Positions 60,008-64,000 of a DNA stretch of 64,000 nucleotides are shown in pieces. The stretch is from Kribbella jiaozuonensis (lineage in GTDB: Bacteria > Actinomycetota > Actinomycetes > Propionibacteriales > Kribbellaceae). Position 1 is the first letter of the stretch. Each line of letters begins with the position of its first letter. Where the stretch lies: the NCBI RefSeq assembly GCF_005233875.1, contig NZ_SZPZ01000002.1, forward strand, positions 1,607,715-1,671,714, given 5' to 3'. Made by a program: the position numbers and the translations under genes. A model generated the notes under the pieces. It did not search any database and was not told the DNA's origin. It was given only the letters and a program-made list of their open reading frames with translations.

Positions 60008-60652
60008 GTGACCACAGCCGATCCAGCACCGGAAGCTCCGCCCCGACGACGCCGTCCCCGCGGCGACGTCCGCGCCGGCCTGGTCGCGGCCGGGGTCGAG
60101 CTGGCCCGCGCCGGCGGCCCCGATGCCGTCGTACTCCGAGAGGCGACGCGCGCGGTCGGCGTCGTACCGAACGCCGCGTACCGGCATTTCGCCGACCGCG
60201 ACGAGCTACTCGCCGAGGTCTGTTCGGCCGCCATGCTCGAGCTGGCCGACCGGATGACCGCCGAGATCGCCAAGGTCCGTGGCAAGCGCGGCAACCCGAC
60301 GGCGGCGCAGCGGCGCCTGGGCGCGATCGGCACCGCCTACATGCGCTTCGCCCACGAGGAGCCCGGCCTGTTCGCGGCGGCGTACGCCCTTCCGCAGCAG
60401 CACGCGTACGGCGCCGCTGACGGGCCGGACCGTACTCCGCTGGGCCTCCTCCGCGCCGCCCTGGACGAGCTGGTTGAAGCCGGCGTTCTGACTCCGGAAC
60501 GACGCGAGGGCATCGAGTACCCGATCTGGTCGACGGTCCACGGCACGGCGACCCTCACGACTCACGGACCTCTCCGCGACCTGACCGAGTCGCAGCTCCG
60601 TCAGGTCGAGGCCCGGACCCTGGCCTTCATCAGCAACAGCCTCACGCAGTAG
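60008..60652 (+). CDS. TetR-family regulator
   Basis: 214 aa from GTG 60008, 17 bp after the second operator. HTH GPDAVVLREATRAVGVVPNAAYRHFADRDELLAEV; C-terminal domain WHG-like (AYMRFAHEEPGLFAAAYA, YPIWSTVHGTATLTTHGPLRDL). Represses the divergent hydrolase/methyltransferase unit and itself. The end overlaps the FUSC gene by 11 bp. Confidence 0.93.
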   Translation: MTTADPAPEAPPRRRRPRGDVRAGLVAAGVELARAGGPDAVVLREATRAVGVVPNAAYRHFADRDELLAEVCSAAMLELADRMTAEIAKVRGKRGNPTAAQRRLGAIGTAYMRFAHEEPGLFAAAYALPQQHAYGAADGPDRTPLGLLRAALDELVEAGVLTPERREGIEYPIWSTVHGTATLTTHGPLRDLTESQLRQVEARTLAFISNSLTQ

Positions 60653-62885
60653 CAGTAACCGTCTCGTCGGCCGCGGTCGTGAGCCCCGGCTGTAGTCGCC
60701 GTACGACCTCCAGGTGGTCGGCCGTCCAGAGCATGCGGATCGCGGTCGGCGTCGCGCGACCGTCGGCGTCGTACAGGTCGCGGCGAACCGCCTCGACCAG
60801 GCGGTGCTTGGTCTCGTGGTCATACGCCAGCGGCTCGGGGATCCGGTCTTGTACTTCGAGGGCAGCGGCCAGGGTCGTGTACCACTCGAGCAGGCGGTCC
60901 GCCAACGCGAACAGGGCCGATTGCGCGGCGGCCCGGTCGTCGGTCGGCGGCTGGCCGTCGGCGTACCGGTCCCACAGCTCGAGTACGGCGTCCCCGGCCA
61001 GGCGGACCGCTACGACGCCGGACACGAGCGCTGTCATCTCGCTGAGCGGGATCGGCTTCGGGCCGCGCTCGGCGAGGTACGTGCGGAACGCGTCGTCGAG
61101 CCGGCGGGCTGCGGCGGCGGCGCGACGGCTGTCCTGTGGCGTGGTGGGACGGGATCCCGGGACGCAGCAGGAGACGGCGTACCCGACGGCGCCGACGAGG
61201 TAGTTCGCGCTGTCGACGTACGCCTCGGCGAGCGCCTTGCCGACTGCCGCGGACGCGCCTCGTGGCCAGAACAACAGTCCGACGAGGACGCTGACGGCAC
61301 AGCCGAGCGCGATGTCCTCGATGCGGAACAGGATCAGCGACCAACCTTCCGGCGCGGCGATGTTGAACAGGATCACCAGCGTCACGGTGAACGCCGCCTG
61401 CCCGGCTGCGAACGAGACCGCGGCCGGGACGATGCCGGCGAACAGCACCGCGATCGGCAGCAGGATCCACAACGCGATCCTGTTCTCGCCGATCAGGGCG
61501 AGAAGGCCGGCGCCGAGGACCGAGCCGACGACTGTGCCGCCGATCGCGCGGTAGGCGTTCTGGCCGGTGTTCAGGGCGTTAGAACGGAGTACGGACAAGG
61601 CGCCGAGGATGACCCAGAAGCCGTGCGCGACGCCGGTGAAGTTGGCGACGCCGACCGCGATCGCGAGGCCGACGGCGCCGCGGATGCTGTTGTGGAGCCA
61701 GACCGAATGCGGCTCGAGGTGTGCGGCGGCGCGCTCGGCGGCGCTCGCGACGGGGGCGGTGAGTGACTTCGGCTCGCGGCCGAGCAGGCGATCGGTCCAG
61801 CCGCGCTGGTCGGCGACGCGGGCGGTCTCGACGTTCTGGCCGATCAGCAGTACGCCGAACGCCAGCTCCTGCGCCCGGAACGACACGTTGAGCGCAGTGA
61901 AGAAGCTCGCCATCGGCGTACTCGCAGTCGCTGGCAGTCGAGCGACGGCACCCTTCTCGAGCGCGGTGACGGCCTCCCTGAGCTCCGCTGCCGCGGCGGA
62001 CAGTTTGTCCGGGGCGAGGGTCGGGTCCTCCAGCAGCTCGGCGCTGAGCTCGAGTACGGTCGCGGCGGCGAAGTGGACTGCTGACGAGTCGGGGTCGTCG
62101 GCAGCTCCTCGGGCGGCGACCGGGCCGGATTCGTTGAGGATCGTGGTCAGCCAGGTGAGTTCATCGACGAGACGGACGAGTGCTCTGGAGCCGGTGGAGA
62201 GACCGGTTGGGCGGTACGGCGTCGCGGTGAAGGTACGGCGGAGTTCCTGGATGAGGGTTGCCGTCTGCTCGGTCCGCATCGTGCAGACCTCGACGGTGTC
62301 GCTGGCTTCCGCACGAAGCTGCATCGCGGCCGCTCGGCATACGCGCGCTGTCGGTGCGCCGAGGGGGTCGACCGCGGCTCGCGGCCAGAGGAGCGAGACG
62401 GCGAGGACGCTCGCCAAGCCTGCGATCGCGACGCCGGCGAGTCGGTCCGGCAGCATCGACACCGGCGTTGGTGTGGCCACCGACAGGATGAAGGCCAGCA
62501 GCAACGAAGTACTCGCCCCCGCCAGCACTGAGCTGACGACACCGAGGAACAGTACGGCGAAACCGACAACGACCGTGCCGACGATCGCGGACCAAACCGA
62601 CTGCCCCGCCAGCGTGCCGAGCGAGACAAGCACAAGCCACGCGATCGCAAGCTGAACCTGTGCGCGCAAACGCTGAATGGTGCTCCCGGTGAAGTCGACG
62701 AGCAACAACATCGCAAACGCCCCGAACGCCGCAAACGTCGCGACCACCGGCGCCCGAAGCACCTCCGCACAAAACGCAAACAACGTAGGCATAACCAACG
62801 CCGTCCGCCCCGCCCGCCGAGTAGCAGCCAGCCCGCCATCCCTCCGGCGCAACCACCCCACCACTCGCCCACCGACCCTCGTCAC
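60642..62885 (-). CDS. FUSC-family (aromatic acid exporter-like) membrane protein
   Basis: 747 aa from GTG 62885, where similarity starts (VTRVGGRVVGWLRRRDGGLAATRRAGRTALVM); ATG 62969 would add 28 residues and leave only 36 bp to the divergent gene. Two blocks of about six membrane helices (about 33-180 and 420-570) are each followed by a large helical cytoplasmic part, as in YccS/AaeB-like FUSC proteins. SIRGAVGLAIAVGVANFTGVAHGFWVILGALSVL is the conserved second-block core. Exports aromatic acids in related systems; substrate here unknown. Confidence 0.88.
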   Translation of the reverse strand: MTRVGGRVVGWLRRRDGGLAATRRAGRTALVMPTLFAFCAEVLRAPVVATFAAFGAFAMLLLVDFTGSTIQRLRAQVQLAIAWLVLVSLGTLAGQSVWSAIVGTVVVGFAVLFLGVVSSVLAGASTSLLLAFILSVATPTPVSMLPDRLAGVAIAGLASVLAVSLLWPRAAVDPLGAPTARVCRAAAMQLRAEASDTVEVCTMRTEQTATLIQELRRTFTATPYRPTGLSTGSRALVRLVDELTWLTTILNESGPVAARGAADDPDSSAVHFAAATVLELSAELLEDPTLAPDKLSAAAAELREAVTALEKGAVARLPATASTPMASFFTALNVSFRAQELAFGVLLIGQNVETARVADQRGWTDRLLGREPKSLTAPVASAAERAAAHLEPHSVWLHNSIRGAVGLAIAVGVANFTGVAHGFWVILGALSVLRSNALNTGQNAYRAIGGTVVGSVLGAGLLALIGENRIALWILLPIAVLFAGIVPAAVSFAAGQAAFTVTLVILFNIAAPEGWSLILFRIEDIALGCAVSVLVGLLFWPRGASAAVGKALAEAYVDSANYLVGAVGYAVSCCVPGSRPTTPQDSRRAAAAARRLDDAFRTYLAERGPKPIPLSEMTALVSGVVAVRLAGDAVLELWDRYADGQPPTDDRAAAQSALFALADRLLEWYTTLAAALEVQDRIPEPLAYDHETKHRLVEAVRRDLYDADGRATPTAIRMLWTADHLEVVRRLQPGLTTAADETVTATA

Positions 62886-63005
62886 CCCGACAGTGTGCTC
62901 CAGGCGAGCGCCCGGGGTCACGCTGGGATCCACATCTGCGATGACGGCTCCGGCTACGCTCACAGCCATGGCGCTGTGCCGTCGTAGCTTCGAGGGAGGC
63001 ATGCC

Positions 63006-63572
63006 GTGACCGCTGACATGGTCGTCCCGGCGTGGATGCACGCACAGATCTCGGCCGAGCAGTACGAGTCGTGGTCAGCCGAGCAGTGTGCTCGTATCGA
63101 GATCGTGGACGGCATGGTCGTCGTGACCCCGACGGCCTCCAAGCGTCACAATCGACTCGCGCGCATTCTCGCGAACGCGCTGGACCTCGCAGCGGGTCCT
63201 GAGTGGAATGCCGACACGGATTTCGATGTCCGGCTGCAAGACGTGCCACTGACGAATCGCCGGCCCGACGTCGTGGTCTACCGAGCAGACACGATCGACC
63301 TCTCCCCCACGCGCCCCGAGCATGTGCTTCTCATCGTCGAGGTCGTGTCTCCCGGTTCGGAGACGACCGACCGAGTAGTGAAGGTGGACCAGTACGCGAA
63401 GTCCGGGATCGCGTTCTACTGGCGGGTCGAACAGGCGGCCACCGGGATCCCGCTCGTGTACACCTACGTCCTGGACCCGGCGACCCGTGCCTACCGCTAC
63501 ACAGAGGTCTTCACCGGGCAGGTCAGGGCCACCGCGCCGTTCCCGGTCACGGTGGATCTCGGCGCGCTCTGA
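63006..63572 (+). CDS. Uma2-family nuclease-like protein
   Basis: 188 aa from GTG 63006 (GAGGGAGG upstream). PD-(D/E)xK fold of the Uma2 family: RIEIVDGMVVVTPTASKRHNRL, RRPDVVVY with the catalytic Asp, LLIVEVVSPGSETTDRVVK with Glu and Lys. These abundant actinobacterial and cyanobacterial proteins are often multi-copy near mobile DNA; function unknown. Repeats and an insertion sequence follow it. Confidence 0.9.
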   Translation: MTADMVVPAWMHAQISAEQYESWSAEQCARIEIVDGMVVVTPTASKRHNRLARILANALDLAAGPEWNADTDFDVRLQDVPLTNRRPDVVVYRADTIDLSPTRPEHVLLIVEVVSPGSETTDRVVKVDQYAKSGIAFYWRVEQAATGIPLVYTYVLDPATRAYRYTEVFTGQVRATAPFPVTVDLGAL

Positions 63573-63880
63573 CCGCCTGCCCCTCGCACCCTCCGCACGC
63601 GTGCGACAGCCGCAACAGCCGGAAGGGGATGCCCGGTGCTCGGCCTGGGGTGGGTGGGAGCGCGCGGAGCAGGCGCGCTGAGGAGCGGAGCGACGAAGAG
63701 AGCGGCTGCGTGGCCCGCGGGGGTGCTTTCACCCGCGAGCAGCGCGAGCGCACCCCGGGCGGCAGCCCGCAACTCCCGGCGATAGCCGGCACGTCCGGCG
63801 ACAGCCGGAAACCCCCGGCGAAAGCCGGCACGGTCCGGCGATAGCCGGAAGGGGATGCACGGCGATGAGCCGTGGTGGGC
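63573..63880. other. Non-coding stretch between Uma2 gene and insertion sequence
   Basis: No gene is supported here. It holds a 16-bp direct repeat AGCCGGAAGGGGATGC (63617-63632 and 63843-63858) and the four hairpin units listed separately. The codon-position pattern of neighbouring genes is absent. Confidence 0.6.
63776..63848. repeat. Four GC-hairpin units with four-base loops
   Basis: CCGGC-loop-GCCGG occurs at 63776, 63795, 63815 and 63835 (spacing 19, 20, 20). Loops are GATA, GACA, GAAA and GATA, all G-N-N-A. As RNA each would be a compact hairpin. Spacers differ, so this is not a CRISPR. Possibly a REP-like element. Confidence 0.7.
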
Positions 63881-64000
63881 TGTGTCAAGGATTGTGGACG
63901 GTTGGTTGGGGTTGTTGGTTAGGCGGCGGTGGGGGTTTGGTGGTTGGTGAGGGCTTCGTGTGGGGTGCGGTAGCCGAGGGTGGAGTGGAGTCGTTGGCGG
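63881..64000 (-). mobile_element. End of an IS3-like insertion sequence
   Basis: The transposase terminus (63919-64000) and its downstream end lie here; the element continues beyond the window. The outer boundary is guessed at TGTGTCAAGG (63881), since IS3-type ends begin with TG. The other end and any target duplication cannot be seen. Confidence 0.6.
63919..64000 (-). CDS. IS3-family transposase, C-terminal fragment
   Basis: The last 26 codons are visible, ending at TAA 63921-63919. LHSTLGYRTPHEAL is the typical end of the integrase catalytic domain of IS3-family OrfB transposases, after the DDE glutamate. The rest of the gene is outside the window, so intactness cannot be judged. Confidence 0.85.
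   Translation of the reverse strand, partial: RQRLHSTLGYRTPHEALTNHQTPTAA

Noticed and set aside
63497..63772. 91-codon minus-strand frame after the Uma2 gene
   Set aside because: Low-complexity Ala/Pro/Arg composition, overlaps the Uma2 end, no recognisable family.
63776..63848. CRISPR array
   Set aside because: Units are 14 bp with 5-6-bp spacers and self-complementary; too short for CRISPR repeats and spacers.
1..64000. tRNA, rRNA and prophage genes
   Set aside because: No cloverleaf-like or rRNA-like sequence and no phage structural or integrase gene was noticed by reading; a tRNA scan was not possible.

Overview
The window is very GC-rich DNA with short intergenic gaps, frequent GTG starts and ATGA/GTGA stop-start overlaps. 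It carries rbpA (an actinobacteria-specific RNA polymerase-binding protein gene), Tat-type lipoproteins and a mycobacterium/Streptomyces-style regulatory repertoire, so the organism is a soil-type actinobacterium. The mix of many carbohydrate ABC systems, an intracellular rhamnosidase and FUSC, SGNH and RbpA genes would fit Kribbella or a close relative, but that genus guess is inference. No rRNA, tRNA or CRISPR was seen.

1-6300: a carbohydrate-acid operon (hydroxyacid dehydrogenase tail, MLE-type enolase-superfamily enzyme, lipoprotein, two permeases, TIM-barrel isomerase), then an AhpD-like protein and a YCII protein between two hairpins. 6259-6844 is a gene-poor gap. 6845-11849 (minus) holds a second CUT1 sugar importer with a LacI regulator and an SDR. 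The SDR is divergent from a MarR gene across a perfect 30-bp palindrome. 12462-15189 holds an AHSA1-like protein, a winged-helix protein and a secreted SGNH lipase.

15315-24349 (minus) is an eight-gene catabolic operon: Ldh2-type dehydrogenase, Fe-type alcohol dehydrogenase, aldehyde dehydrogenase, two permeases, enolase-superfamily dehydratase, lipoprotein and second enolase-superfamily dehydratase. A divergent GntR regulator and three related boxes lie at its head. It looks like an uptake-plus-oxidation/dehydration pathway for a sugar acid whose identity cannot be read from sequence. 25140-27681 is a CbiMQO-type nickel/cobalt importer with a Nur-like box. 27727-39269 holds flavin disulfide reductases, a membrane-anchored PstS-like protein, tandem metallophosphoesterases (one fused to a TrmO domain), lipoamide dehydrogenase, a three-domain cell-wall hydrolase and a TetR/FAD-monooxygenase pair.

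39235-46287 is a rhamnoside module (AraC, GH78 rhamnosidase, CUT1 importer). 46277-51785 holds a methyltransferase, class V aminotransferase, glycerophosphodiesterase, Atg22-like MFS protein and a TetR/methyltransferase pair. 51793-55677 is a MacAB-like export operon. 55934-56305 is rbpA with a SigR-type promoter. 56397-63572 holds three regulator-linked groups (TetR/SGNH, TetR/hydrolase/methyltransferase, FUSC) and a Uma2 protein. The window ends in short GC hairpin repeats abutting the 3' end of an IS3-family transposase.

All four sugar importers lack an ATPase gene, implying a shared ATPase elsewhere. Seven gene pairs overlap tail to tail, and many regulators sit beside well-formed palindromic operators, so much of the regulatory logic can be read locally.
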